Shown: positions 19,901 to 31,162 of the stretch, piece by piece
Layout of the letters: each line of letters opens with the position of its first letter
Numbering within the stretch: position 1 is the first letter of the stretch
Origin: Parachlorella kessleri
Taxonomy: Eukaryota; Chlorophyta; Trebouxiophyceae; Chlorellales; Chlorellaceae
Assembly (NCBI GenBank): GCA_001598975.1
Contig: BBXU01001115.1
Span: 1 to 32,381, forward strand
Direction: 5' to 3'
Length of the DNA: 32,381 bases
Notes under the pieces: generated by a model
Databases searched by the model: none
What the model was told of the DNA's origin: nothing
What the model saw: the letters and a program-made list of their open reading frames with translations, nothing else
Made by a program: the position numbers and the translations under genes

Positions 19901-22900
19901 TGCACTTACGGCAGTAGGAGGGTAAACAGCAGCCTTGCGAGCGTGCCAGCTGCGCCAGACCTGCTTTGTGGCCATGAAAACCCACGGGCCAGGCTTAAAA
20001 GCCATTTCATTTGGTGGGAGTTGCCAAGGCAACAGATTCCAAAACTTGTGGTGGCCCAGGGAGGGTGGCATGCATGTCAGGACGGACAGGAAGCCCCTAC
20101 CTTGCCCTTAACGTCCTCCAGGTGTGCGTGGATAGCCTCCACCACCTCTTCACGTGGTCGCCCACTAAGTATCTCCTTCAACGCAAAGTTGCCAACATCC
20201 TTGGACAGGGGGCACCAGTCACGGCGCACAATGTCCAGCCCCTTCTGCTCCATGACCTGCACAACAGACATGCTAGACTTTTTAAAGTGGTGAGCGCTCT
20301 TTGCATTCTTCAAAGATTGGGGACTTTGCAGCCTCCTGTGTTACATTTGCCACCCATCTAGGCTCCTGGCAGTATTTCCAAAGCTCCCACCCACTTAGCT
20401 CACCTCTAGCTGCCTGCCATCGGGCGCCAGCTCGATCTTCACAGCGGCATACTTCTTCTTCTTGAGCAGCAGCATGCACTTGAACACGCCATCCATCTCA
20501 ATCTCCAGCAGGCGGTAACGCTTGTTAACCTGCAAGCAACTTCGGGTCTATTGACTACAATTGAGTGCCAAGCGATGACCTGGCATATATGCTACCCTTG
20601 CAAGTGCAGAACATGTCCTGCAGGCGACGGCCTGACCGACTGCTCTGGCTGTCCCAGTGCTTGCAAAGCCACACCACAGCAAGACAGGTGCCACTGCAAG
20701 TCAGCCCTGGCACCTTTCACAACTGATTCGCATTTTTGGGTAAGCTGCTTACCTCCTTCTTGATGGCCTGTCCCAGCTTAACCACCTCCCCCAGGTTGTC
20801 GCTGCCAGTGTAGATCATGATGGAGTCGGTGTCACCATAGATCACCTGCCAAAGACAGGGCAGAGAAGCTGAGCATGCTTTGCAACAGAGATTCTTGGGA
20901 TTAAACCAACAAGGCAAACCAGCTGCACGTACCGCCTGCCAAAAGTGTATGACACTTTATGCTCTAAAGTCGGCACCACCGAAGCAGTCTGGCTGCCCCA
21001 CCCACCACCCCACCACTCGATGCATGCGGGAGACTGTGCCCTTCTGCGGAAGCTCCTCAGCCTGCTTGAGAGCACCATGAGCACGCACCTGCTTGCCCCA
21101 CCCACCCACCCACTCGTTGCATACAGGAGGCGATGCACTAGCGCTGCTTGAGAGCACCAGGAGCACTCACCTCCTTCCCAAGGTTAGCCTGCACCAGATC
21201 CACCGTGGACTGCAGGATCTCTCGGCCCTGGGCAGTGGTCAGCTCGGCCAGCGGCTTGGCATAGAAGCGGGAGTTCCCAAAGCCTAGGCAGCCGTACATG
21301 GAGTTGGCCGTCAGCTTGAGTGCCTGCATGGAAGTGTGCGAAGGGAGGGTAGGCCGAGGATGTCAGCTGGACTTTTGACACAAGCTCAGACAAAGTGGCA
21401 AGGTCAATGGAGGGGCGGAACGGGAAACCACAGATCACTGAGGAATCAGCCTGAAGAAAACTGTCAGGCACGGCCCAGGGTGGTCTTCTTAGGCAATATT
21501 CTGTCCACTGTCTACTGAAGAGCGCCTGCATGCTCGTCCTTGCCTGCTGCCTGATCTCCAGCTGCTGCCGCCGCACAGGGTCTCGCTCGCTCTTGATGAG
21601 GTCCTTCACCGTGCGCCGCCGCTGCACCAGCGCGCGAATGACGCGCGGCAGCACAGCCATCTCCTCGCTAGGCTCCGGCAGAGGGGGGATGCTGCCGTCC
21701 TGCACCAAACCGGGACAGGCCGCAGGGCCAGTTGACGTGGGACTGGTGGGTGGGAAGGGGTGACAGGGCAGGCGGCATGTCACAGCTCACGAAGGGTTGA
21801 TCAGTGATGCCATTATCACTACATAAATGCATGACCAGCGCTGGACTGAGCACCGAAAAGCAGCCAGGCTTCGCGGGCCCCTTCCAGTCAGCATGGTGGT
21901 TGTACGAGCTGGGAGCTACCAGACACACATGAACACAGGCACAGCACAGCACGGCCCTAACCACAGCGTGCAGCTAAGCACCTCAGGGCCACCACACATA
22001 ACAAACGCTCCCCAAGGGTTACTCAATAACCTTAGGCCGCGCCACGGTGGTGAAGCAGATGTTGTACTCCTGGATGATGGAGGGGTACAGCGAGTTGAAG
22101 TCTAGCAGCAGCACAAAGCGGTCGTACAAGCCCTTCTTGGGCTCCAGCACAAGGCCACCTGCAAGCAAGCAATGAGGGTGACGTCTTAGGCAGGGGAGGG
22201 CGGGCGTGTGGGCAAGACCATTCATCACAGCAGTGCGCACGAGGGAGTTGCAGAGTTCTCTTAGCAGGTTTTGAAGTGGCAGGGGCCAGAGGAGAAGTGG
22301 GTAGGGAATGGTGGGGTTGTGTCATCTTGCCCAAAGAGGAAGGCCGGCTCCGACAAGCATGACATTGTTACACAGTATGCGATCCTGCTGACGTCTGATG
22401 CTGTACAGGGCGTGCGACATGGGAAACGCAGAAACCCAACAGTGTGCATGCACGGCCTCACCTGCGTACTGCGGCCCTTTGCTCTTCTTGCCGGCAGGCT
22501 TGCCCTCTGCCCCCTCAGCAGCACCACCCTCCACCTCCTCCCCAGCAGCGCCCAGCTTGGCCAGCCTGTCCTTGTCCTGCGCAAAGACCACAAAGGTAAA
22601 CAAGCAAACATTTCCCCGTGTAACAGGTGGGACATGGAGGTTGGACTTCTCTCGCACTACAACATGTGATCAGGGCACTCCAGCTCATAATAAGAAATGG
22701 ATGTCACCCCTTGGCTGAGGGAAAGTTGCTGGCAAACTGGGAGCCAGCCTTTAAGCTGGAATAGCCCCCCTTGATACCCATTCCAGCTTGCCCACCCACC
22801 TTGATAGACAGCTTGTCCGGGAGCAGGAACTTCTTGTCATGGAACTCGTGCAGCAGCAGCATCTCGATGCGCTGGGCACGCTGCCCCAGCAGTGCCTTGC

Positions 22901-25900
22901 TCCAAAGGGACCCTGACAGCGCCGCCTGAAAGGGAGGACAACAGCTGGATGAAGTTGGTTGCTATATCAGCTGGGCGCTCTCTGCAACGGGCAAGCAGCC
23001 CAGCAGAACCTTATGCATGAAAGGGCCAGGCAGCGCATCTCACCACGGCCAGTGGCACATTGAAGAGGGTCGAACCTTCAATGACACCCAGATCTGGCCT
23101 TGATCCCACACTCGTGTCAACACAGTGTGAAGATAGCAAGGCCACTGTCCCTGAAAATCAAGCCGTGCCTACAACGCTCCTCAGCATCCCCATGCCCCTG
23201 GCTGCGTTTCCAAGCCCCCAAGCTCATATAACCTATGCTCAGCACAGGCTTGGCTACCCGCCTGGCCATGCGACAGTGCGACTGACATCGACGCTGCAGC
23301 CCCGGCCCCAGCCAGCCCCACTCCCCTGCACCTTACCAGCTGCTTGGTGAGGGGCAGGACTGACAGGAAGAAGGCCAGGCCCATGGCCAGCCAGGCATCC
23401 GACTCGGCATGCCGCACCAGCTGCACCAGCTTGGCCGCGCTCTCGTACTTGCCTGCACAGCAACGTGCATGGAATAGTCAGCAGACATCAGCAAGGTCAC
23501 GCCCAGCAGGGGCTTCCTATGGTCCTGCAGGCAATGGCCACATATCCAGCTAGAAGGCACACGGTGTCAGGCCGGGGTTGTCGAGCCCCGGTGACTGGTC
23601 TGCACCCCTCTCCTCCTTTGTGACTTACTAATCAAATGCAGCCGGGACAGGGGCATCCACCACGTTTGCATCTGTGCCGCTACATGCCAAGGATTGCAAC
23701 ACATCACATCCACCAACCCACCAGGCACATCTGCTGCTGCTAGCTCCGCCCGTTCCTGCTTCAAAAGGTTGCGAGCCAGCGTGGAGAGCGTGTAGTCCAC
23801 CTCTCTCACCAGCTCCCGCGCAGCCAAGTATGTGTCACACAGCAGGCGGCCCGCCACCGCCGACAGAGCGCCAGCGCCTAGCAACCATTGGCCAAACAGC
23901 CAAGGTTAGAAGGGCGTGGGGACCAAACACTTCGCAAGGCAGCGGAACACGGGTGGCAAACGGTCGGCACAGGGCATGCGGCGTACTTTATGCGTGGTCT
24001 CTTTCATTGAACGAAGCAATGGTGACAGGGTCTGGGCATCAGGGTTCGTTGCAAGCAGGTCGGTCTACTCCCATGAAACGTACAGAATATCAGGAATAAA
24101 GGGGTGCTGCCACACAGTGCAGCTGTGGCAGTTGATCGCATTGCACTCGATTGCAAGCCACTAAGGGCGCATACCTGCTCCGCCGCCAAAGGTGTGGCCG
24201 CCCCCTCCCAGCGAGGGGAACTTGGAACGCTTTAGCCGGCCAAGGCTGCTCCAGTGAGGCACCTACACAGAACAGGTACTGGTTGCCACGCCAAACGGTG
24301 CAATCCTTTGTTACCCCTTGCAGGAGTTCCCCTTCGCCCCCTGCAATGCTTTTTCTCACTGCTTAGCAGGTTTACGCTCGCTAGCTTTTACTCTGATGCA
24401 CTTCAAAGCACAGAAGCCGCTCCATCTACCTAGCTGGGTTGTTCGACCAAATCACAGGAGCCTTGCCAGTTGGCAGGCTACATTGCGTCCGCACCATAAC
24501 ACCCCTTCCCAACCCCTCATACCCGGTGGTGCTGCAGGCGGTGCAGAAGCACATCCAGGTCAAAAGCCGCAAAGTTGTGGCCCACGAACACGTCCACGTC
24601 CACCGCCCGTAGCCGCGCCAGGAGGTAGGTCAGCAGGGCACGCTCGTTTGCCTGGCAGCGGCACACACCAACACGCACCGTAGGCTAGCAAAACATGCTC
24701 CCTGGCTGGGCGGCAGCCGTGATGACCAACAGCGTGTCGCCAGTACGACTGCCACCCACATCAGTGACCTGGCTGGGTTCTCTGCTCCTATGTGCGCTTC
24801 AAGTCGCTATCATGCGAACCAGGTGCCAAACTGCAACACCTGGCACTGGGGCATAAGTGTTCTTCTTTCCAAGCTCTTCTTCCTAGTGATGAGCAGTCCC
24901 ACCTGCACCGCCAGCATGTTGCCGCCATTCCTCCTGCCCAGCTCAGACTGGTTGGCCTGGCGGACCTCCCCATCAAAGCCTGCAACACCAGACCTGGGAT
25001 GTCAGCACAAGGTCACCCTGCCCACCTCACGCTGGGTAGTAAGAACTTAAGAACAGCTCAGCCGCCCCCCCCCCCCCCCCAACCTGACAGGCAGGCTGTG
25101 CGCCCTGTTATTGCAGGGAGCCGGCGCCTCCCCACGGCAAAGCTGGCTGCCTGTCTCAGCGCCTCGCAAGAAAGTAAGCGCATGCAGGCACAGAAGTATA
25201 GGCCAGACAGGAGGAGGCAGCAAGGTGCTGGAGCCCGTACCCATTGGGAAGGTCTGGCTGTCCAGCTTGCGGATGCATGAGAAGTGGCGCAGGTCGCGTG
25301 GGTTGTTCCACTCTTCCTGGGACATGGGACCATCAGTCTTCACCTGCAAATGCCACGAGGATCGGTATAGGATGAGAAGGGAACACCCTTTCTGATACAC
25401 ATCCTTTAGAGGATCTCTTGTAGCTCCAAGGGGCATTGTCCCTTCGCTGCCCCGCCGTGCGACGCTCCATGTATCTCAGAGGTCAAGCAGGCACAACGCA
25501 TACCTCGACAATTTGCCTTGGTCCAGATTCAGTGCACGCCGTAGGATATGGACAGCCGGCAAGCCGCGTTAACCTAGCTGTTACCTGACCAGGAGCGACC
25601 CGCTACCCTGCCCCATGTGGCTGTGTTTTGCAGTCCTACCTTGGTCAGATAGACCACTGAGGCTGCCACAACCTCGTTGGCCGCAGTCTGGGGGTTGATA
25701 ATGGTCTTCAGGCTTAGGGACGCCATGGTCAGGGGTGGGGCCTCCCTGCAAAGGTTGCAGAAGCCTTCCCCAGACTATTTGAAAGGGCCTCCTGCTTCCT
25801 AAACATGGCAAACTGTCTCACGCTCTGTTATTCTCACGTTCTTGGCAAGCAGCAGTGCTGCAAAATTGCAGCTGAGACTGCACTAAAATGCGATCGCAGG

Positions 25901-28900
25901 CACCTCACCCACCGGTTGTACACATCAGAGCCGCCTGCCATGAGCGCTTTGTGTGTATCAACCTCCACCTCCAGCTTGCACCAGGACACCTGAACACAAA
26001 GATAGAGGCGAGCTTGCATACGCTTGTCTACCATTGTCACACTGTTGCAGGTAGGGAGGATATCAGACATTTCTGCGCAAAGCTGCAAAAATGTCGCCAC
26101 AGCTGGTTAACTGGTCAAGCGTCCTTGTAGACCAGGACTTAGCCGCCCTGGCTGCCCTGATAAAAGCAGATGCTTTGGCTCCAGCGCATTGAGGCCGGAC
26201 AGAAGCATCTGGGGGCGGATACCATGTATCCAGCCGCTGGTTTCCTTGCAGGGGCTCCTCTTGAGTTTGACCACACCCATCCTAGAACCTCACCTGCGCC
26301 TGAGAGTCCACCCTGCGAGGGTGCTTGAGCGCCAGCCACCCAGGCCCCATGACTCGGCGCTTGAGCATCAGCGCCTCCAGGCTGGACTGATTGGCGCCAA
26401 AGACAGCTGAGAATGTCTGCCCCGAGACTCCCAGCGGCAGCGAGGGCTGGGTGGCGGGGTACTTGACCTAGAAGAGAGGTGTGCAGGGCTGGCAAGTATA
26501 AGGTATTGCAAGCAAGCGCAATGGAGCTAAGGTGGTTTCAACCGCACCCATTAGGGCTGAAGACTGGGTGCCTGTTCGCGTACGCTTCCCTAGTCAGAAG
26601 GCTGGTGACATAACTGCAGTTTACTCACACTGCTATGCAAGACTGCAGGCCTCATGAGCAACTGTGCTCATAGACATATCATCAGATTTGCAGTACATAC
26701 TGCAATGCCCCTTTAGCACACAAAATGTGGAACCGCCATAGCCCTCAGTCAAACCCATGGATGTCCTGCTGGACAGCTACCTTACTTCTTGTCCGCCCCT
26801 TACCTTGAGCACCCATTGCTTGCCATGCCGCACATTGGGATCCTCAAAGGCGTACTCCCGCTTGACGGGCTTCATGGTCATCTGGGTAACCTGGTGCTTG
26901 GACAGCAGCTGCCGCACCTCGGCTTTCACCCCGCTGAAGGCTTGCTGAACATCAACAGCAGAGCACAGGTGAAAGTCAGTCTAGCGGTGTTCCGTGGCGG
27001 ATAGCCATGATCTTGGCAGAGGTGGTAAGAAAGATGGCAGGCTACTTGACAGCTACTTGACCGCACCCCTCCCCACCACCAGCCTGGTTAGGGAGGGTTG
27101 TGGACTCCTGGCCAGGTCGGGTTTGCTCAGACCCATTGCAGCATGCCTGTGTCCCACTAGTGCTGCCACGCGTTAAACCACTGTGTCACACATCTCTTGT
27201 GAAGGGTTGTCTCACTAGGCCAAGGTTAGGGACATGGCTGAGGCAGCTCACGTGCAGCAGTGGAATGAGCTTCCTGCGGGCGTCAGGGTCAGTGGCAGCG
27301 GCAGCCTCAAGGCATGAGATTTCATCCGAGGTAACCTCTTCCCGTGGGACAACAAACAGGTTGCGCTGCATGCCCCGTACTACTGCGCAGCAGGACATGT
27401 GGTGGCCCTCCTGGGACACCTGCATGGACAGATCAGGGAGTTAACAGCATGCCTGAAGAAGCTTTAAGCCTGCATCGGCCAATGCCTCACTGGCTTGCTA
27501 TCGGCATGCACCACCCTGCTGTGGACCAGGTGTGTGGGCTTACAACATTTGTCTCATCAGTGGACTCAACAGGAAGCCTGGAAGGAAGTAGATGGAGTAA
27601 CGCACCGAACAGGTGGCGCGCCGCCCAAGCTACATGTCGACACGAGCGGGTGGGTACTGGATATAGCGTGCTCCCAACACAACCAAGGCGGTCCGCACCT
27701 TGCCAAAGAGGAAGACTGTCCCTGGCTGTGCCAGCTCCTCATGGGCATCGATGAGGTAAAAGGCCAGCACCCCATCCTTGTCCACTGGCAGTGTGCCGTC
27801 ATCCCGCCACTCTTGCTGGTGCTGGACCTCCGCCGCAGGCTCTGCTGCCCCTGCTGCACCCGACGGTGTGGTAGCTTCCGTGGCCCCGTTCTGAGCACCT
27901 GTACCTGCCTCGCCTGTCTCCCCGGCCCCGTCGTAGAGCAGCTGCCAGCCAGAGGCTGGGGCGGCAGTGCCGGGCGTCTTGGGGTCAGCAAAGACAGGGG
28001 CGGGGGTCTTCCAAGGGGTCTTGGCAGCGGCTGCGCCAGCTGCACCCCTGCTGCTGGGACCCTCAGTGTTAGGAGCCTGCACACGGGTGTGCAGCCCGGG
28101 ATAGTTGGTGTGGAGGGGTTACGTGGGTTACAAGACATGATGGGCATAGGACAAGGGACGCTGGTGACGGTTGGTGCAGATTCCAAATCTTGGCAGAAAA
28201 TCTCGGAGCCCTTTGCCATCAAGTGACAAAAACCAGCTGACATGCCTCCCTAGCGAGCGCAGGCCACCTCACCTCCTGCGCATGTTGCTGTGAGCCGTGC
28301 CCGGCCGGCGTGCGCTCCTCTGCCTGGACTTGAGGCTTATCAGCCTCGTCCAGGGCAGCAGCACCACCATCCTCGCCACCCTGCTGCGCTGCTGTATCTG
28401 CGCCCTGGTTGCCCCAGTCATGCTCATCATCCCCTGCAAAGTCTGGCAGGTCTGGCATGGCCTGGTCCTCATCCATGAGGTCCTGTTGCTCGTCAGCCTG
28501 TTGCTCCGTTGCGGGCGCCGACCGTGCCAACATCGCTGTGTACGCATGAGGCCTCGCTGCTGGCTTGGCTGCAGAGTGTGCTGCTGGCCGGGGTGTTACC
28601 AGTGCTGCGGTTGTCACTGCTGGTCGCCTGCCAGGGGCAGGGCGGGCTGCTGGCTGTGCGGGACGGTGCAGCGCTGTGGCCTTGCGAGCAAAGCCGGCAA
28701 CAGCAGGCCTGCAGCGAGCTACCAGGTCAGTGAGGTGCAGGTGCCAGAGTGACCCACAGCATACGTGCAAGCAAATCCTGGCTTGGCATCCTCAAAGGGG
28801 TGCCTCGAGGCCGTCAAGTTCTTGTTGATAGCTAGTAGACACCATCTCTTGATGGGGTCCGAATGGTGCTGCCAAGAATCTCACTTGTTGGAAGCATCAA

Positions 28901-29815
28901 GGTTTGCCAGCACATCATCCAGGGCGGCATCAGCCGCGGCGTCATCCAGCGGCTTTGCTGGCCGCGCTTTGAGGGCTGCTGTCTGGAACATTTGCGCCAT
29001 CTTAGCCCGGGCGCCTGGCACTGGCTGCTCAGTCGCTTTGCGCTTGGCCCCTCCCCCAATGCCTGCGTCCAATTACATGACTTGTTGGGTTGATGTGTCT
29101 TTCAGCTGGGCTGCCACAGGGTTCCACCCTCGGTATCTGTTGGCAAGTGCTGTACTTGGCCACAACCTCTTGTTGACCGGCGACTGCACTTACCACCAGG
29201 TTGTACCAGGTAGAGTCCGCTGTATGTTGCTAGGGGCTTATCGTGTCTTGCTCCCATATGGCATGCGCACCTTTCTGGGAAGCAGCCTTGCTGCCCCCTT
29301 GTTTGGGCTCATTGCCCGCTGCGTTCTCCTCGTCAGCCTTGCCCCAGTCAAACTCCTCACCAATATCGTCATAGCCTAGTCCCTCTTCATCAATGACAAA
29401 CCCTCCTGCAAGAGATGCCCAGAAGTACATCTAGGCTTGATTCTGGACTGTAAATTTCGTTTCACGGTGCGCCTGTACAGGCACCTTGCTGGCCGGGGCA
29501 CGTGAGGCAGTGCTGCATGCACTGATGCTGGTTTCCGTCAGTGTCCTCTTTCCCTTCGTTGTTATTCCCTTCTTTGTTATTCCCTTTGTTATTTTGTTTT
29601 CCTAGCGCACCTCCTTCCTCCCGGCGCTTCTGCACCAGCTGGGCATACTGCTCTTCGTCCACGACGTCGTATACTGCCGCCTCTTCCTTGATTTCAAAGC
29701 GATCAGCTCTTTTGGCACCAGACTTGCGCAGCTCAGCCAACTCTGCTAGTGCAGACTTGGCTTGGGCGCCCCCTTTACGGCCCACTTGCCGCCTGCCGCG
29801 CCCTTCGTCAGCCAT
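16905..29815 (-). CDS. POLA1: DNA polymerase alpha catalytic subunit (family B), 31 exons, 1604 aa
   Basis: Exons (- strand): 29815-29611, 29405-29271, 29062-28885, 28708-28273, 28076-27699, 27419-27252, 26944-26804, 26467-26294, 25989-25913, 25745-25640, 25343-25241, 24979-24903, 24651-24523, 24262-24175, 23877-23722, 23452-23337, 22925-22800, 22576-22462, 22158-22031, 21699-21544, 21323-21171, 20845-20753, 20529-20404, 20256-20101, 19840-19739, 19454-19407, 19226-19068, 18613-18441, 18172-17948, 17619-17454, 17126-16905. All phases fit. It synthesises the DNA part of primers in the nuclear polymerase alpha-primase complex. The N-terminal pol-alpha domain ([19 protein letters not shown]) is followed by an acidic Ala/Pro-rich linker, the inactive exonuclease-like domain ([13 protein letters not shown]), DFNSLYPSI (989-997), [13 protein letters not shown], and YGDTDS (1119-1123). 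D989, D1120 and D1122 are the metal ligands. The C-terminal CysA zinc cysteines are missing and CysB is rearranged. Intron 20 has a GC donor and intron 19 a weak GTTATT donor. Confidence 0.96.
17862..17901 (-). repeat. 24-bp direct repeat in polymerase intron 29
   Basis: CACTGGGAGCCACACT occurs at 17862-17877 and again at 17886-17901, a spacing of 24 bases. Both copies lie within the intron between exons 29 and 30, upstream of no known site. It looks like a local slippage duplication. Confidence 0.8.
20991..21170 (-). repeat. Imperfect tandem duplication in polymerase intron 21 with a decoy donor
   Basis: Two related blocks, about 20991-21090 and 21091-21170, each start with a C-rich CCCACCCACC tract and end with GCTTGAGAGCACCA followed by GAGCAC-G/T-CACCT. 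The higher-coordinate block contains the true donor of exon 21 (GTGAGT on the - strand, from 21170 down). The other carries GTGCGT at 21088-21083 in the matching position. Confidence 0.8.
21096..21111 (-). other. G-quadruplex motif on the transcript strand of polymerase intron 21
   Basis: The - strand reads GGGTGGGTGGGTGGGG here: four G-runs separated by single T loops, a pattern known to form very stable parallel quadruplexes. Because the polymerase gene is transcribed from this strand, the motif is in its pre-mRNA, about 60 bases after the exon 21 donor. Confidence 0.75.
25065..25080 (-). repeat. C16 homopolymer (G16 in the transcript) in polymerase intron 11
   Basis: Sixteen consecutive C on the + strand lie in the intron between exons 11 and 12. 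The tract is unstable by nature and the true length may differ from the assembly. Confidence 0.85.
28896..28922 (-). other. Candidate CIP-box (Ctf4/AND-1 binding motif) inside polymerase alpha
   Basis: Residues 161-169 of the polymerase model read LDDVLANLD, within a short acidic segment of the disordered N-terminal region. The Ctf4-interacting peptide in yeast Pol1 and Sld5 has the pattern D-D-I/L-L-x-x-L-D/E and, in Pol1, sits at a similar distance from the N-terminus. The match is by eye only. Confidence 0.5.
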
Positions 29816-31162
29816 CCCTGACAACGAGTCGTGTCACGTCTATCAAACCACTTGTACTTTTCATTCATTTGCCCATGTCCTATTTGAACCTGCCACGGTG
29901 GCACCTCATTCCCGGCAACTTGGCACCTGGACATGCACCTGGATGCCCATTTGTGACGTTTCTTGATGTATAGGTTATAGCTAGGCTAACCTCTGTGCTC
30001 AAGGCCTGGCTGTGATACAAGCAAGCATTATGACTGGGTTCGTTCCACTGCTTGGAGGAAGTAGGAACTACTTCATGCTGGCTTTCTAGTCACTCGAAGG
30101 AGGTTGGCAGGAATCCTAGGGTTGATGGGTCGGTAACAAGTTGCGATGGTACGCTGTCTCGTGCGTGTGGATATGAGAGGTTTCTTGGGCTAGCCTGGCC
30201 AGGCATGGGTGATCTGTCGTTTGCAAATAGTAAGGTGCTGGCAGACAACCGAGGTTGGTTTTGCCGGTACCGCGTGACAGTCACTGGCGTACCGTCCAGA
30301 CACAACACAGCGGTGCTGGCTGCCGAGACCCAGAGCTATCTGGGAATCGACTGAGGGCAGTTCCTGGGTACACCTACACAAGCTGAGAGTCACTAAGGTC
30401 AGCTAAGTACCAGGGGTACTTGTAATAAGCACCCAAAGTCGCCTGTCGCAATGCACTGCTTGTGACTGCTGTAACTTCGCTGCACTTGCTTTTGAAGCGA
30501 CTTTGGGTGGGTGGGTGCCAAATGCCTTTTCAAAAGTTCTCGCGCTGTGGCAACTCTTGGTGCGTTCCAGCCAAGGTGCTAGGAGTAGCCATGTATGGGT
30601 AGGAGTTGAACCTCTGCTTCGCTTCAGGTGCAGGACCAGCCCTTCATAATATCAATGCGTGTACTGCTGCAAGTGCCGAAGCAGAGATATGACTGTGGCA
30701 GTTGCTTCAACTGGTGGGTCCTGGCAGTGCCGCTGAAATCCCCTTGCAACCAAAGCCCTGCCCCGTGCTTGCAGCAAAATACTCTGCACTGGCAACTCGT
30801 TGGCAAACTGCAGGTGGCCTGTCTTTGCGGGACTTGGCGGCTTGGCTATCCTAGGGTATCTGGCCCTTGTACTATTTAAAGCAGTGGCGTTCAGGCTAGC
30901 CTTTCAGCGGGGCATGGTGCCCGCCAGGGCCTGCTTGATACCAGGTATCCAGACCGGCTCCTAACGCACCTTTGAAAACTTGTTGGCCTGGGTACTGACT
31001 ACTTTGGAACATGGGTGTCCACACTGTCACTGGTTCAGCGGCAGAGGGCTCCTCAGCAATGGTTCAGCGCAAGCTGGTTCATGGGCTGCAGGGGACAAGC
31101 AACTGAATGGCGTTTATCTCAAGGCACGCTGCCCCGCCAGCCCGGCCACTTTTCAACCTCAG
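29816..31162. other. Region between polymerase alpha and the RING gene
   Basis: This stretch should hold the polymerase promoter (- strand) and the missing 5' exons of the RING-finger gene (+ strand). Possible exon pieces were seen, for example a frame from ATG at 30521 to a donor near 30597 and a frame after the acceptor at 30625-30626. None could be joined with confidence. No E2F-type TTTCCCGC site was found near the polymerase start. Confidence 0.4.
30430..30509. repeat. 13-bp perfect inverted repeat with 54-base loop
   Basis: CACCCAAAGTCGC (30430-30442) is matched exactly by its reverse complement at 30497-30509, allowing a stem-loop of 80 bases. It lies about 615 bases upstream of the polymerase start codon and upstream of the RING exons. 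No transposon features (target duplication, open frame) were seen. Confidence 0.8.

Noticed and set aside
27495..28226. 243-codon frame on the + strand
   Set aside because: It is the antisense shadow of polymerase alpha exon 5, whose - strand product has the family motif [11 protein letters not shown]...GTVFLFGKV.
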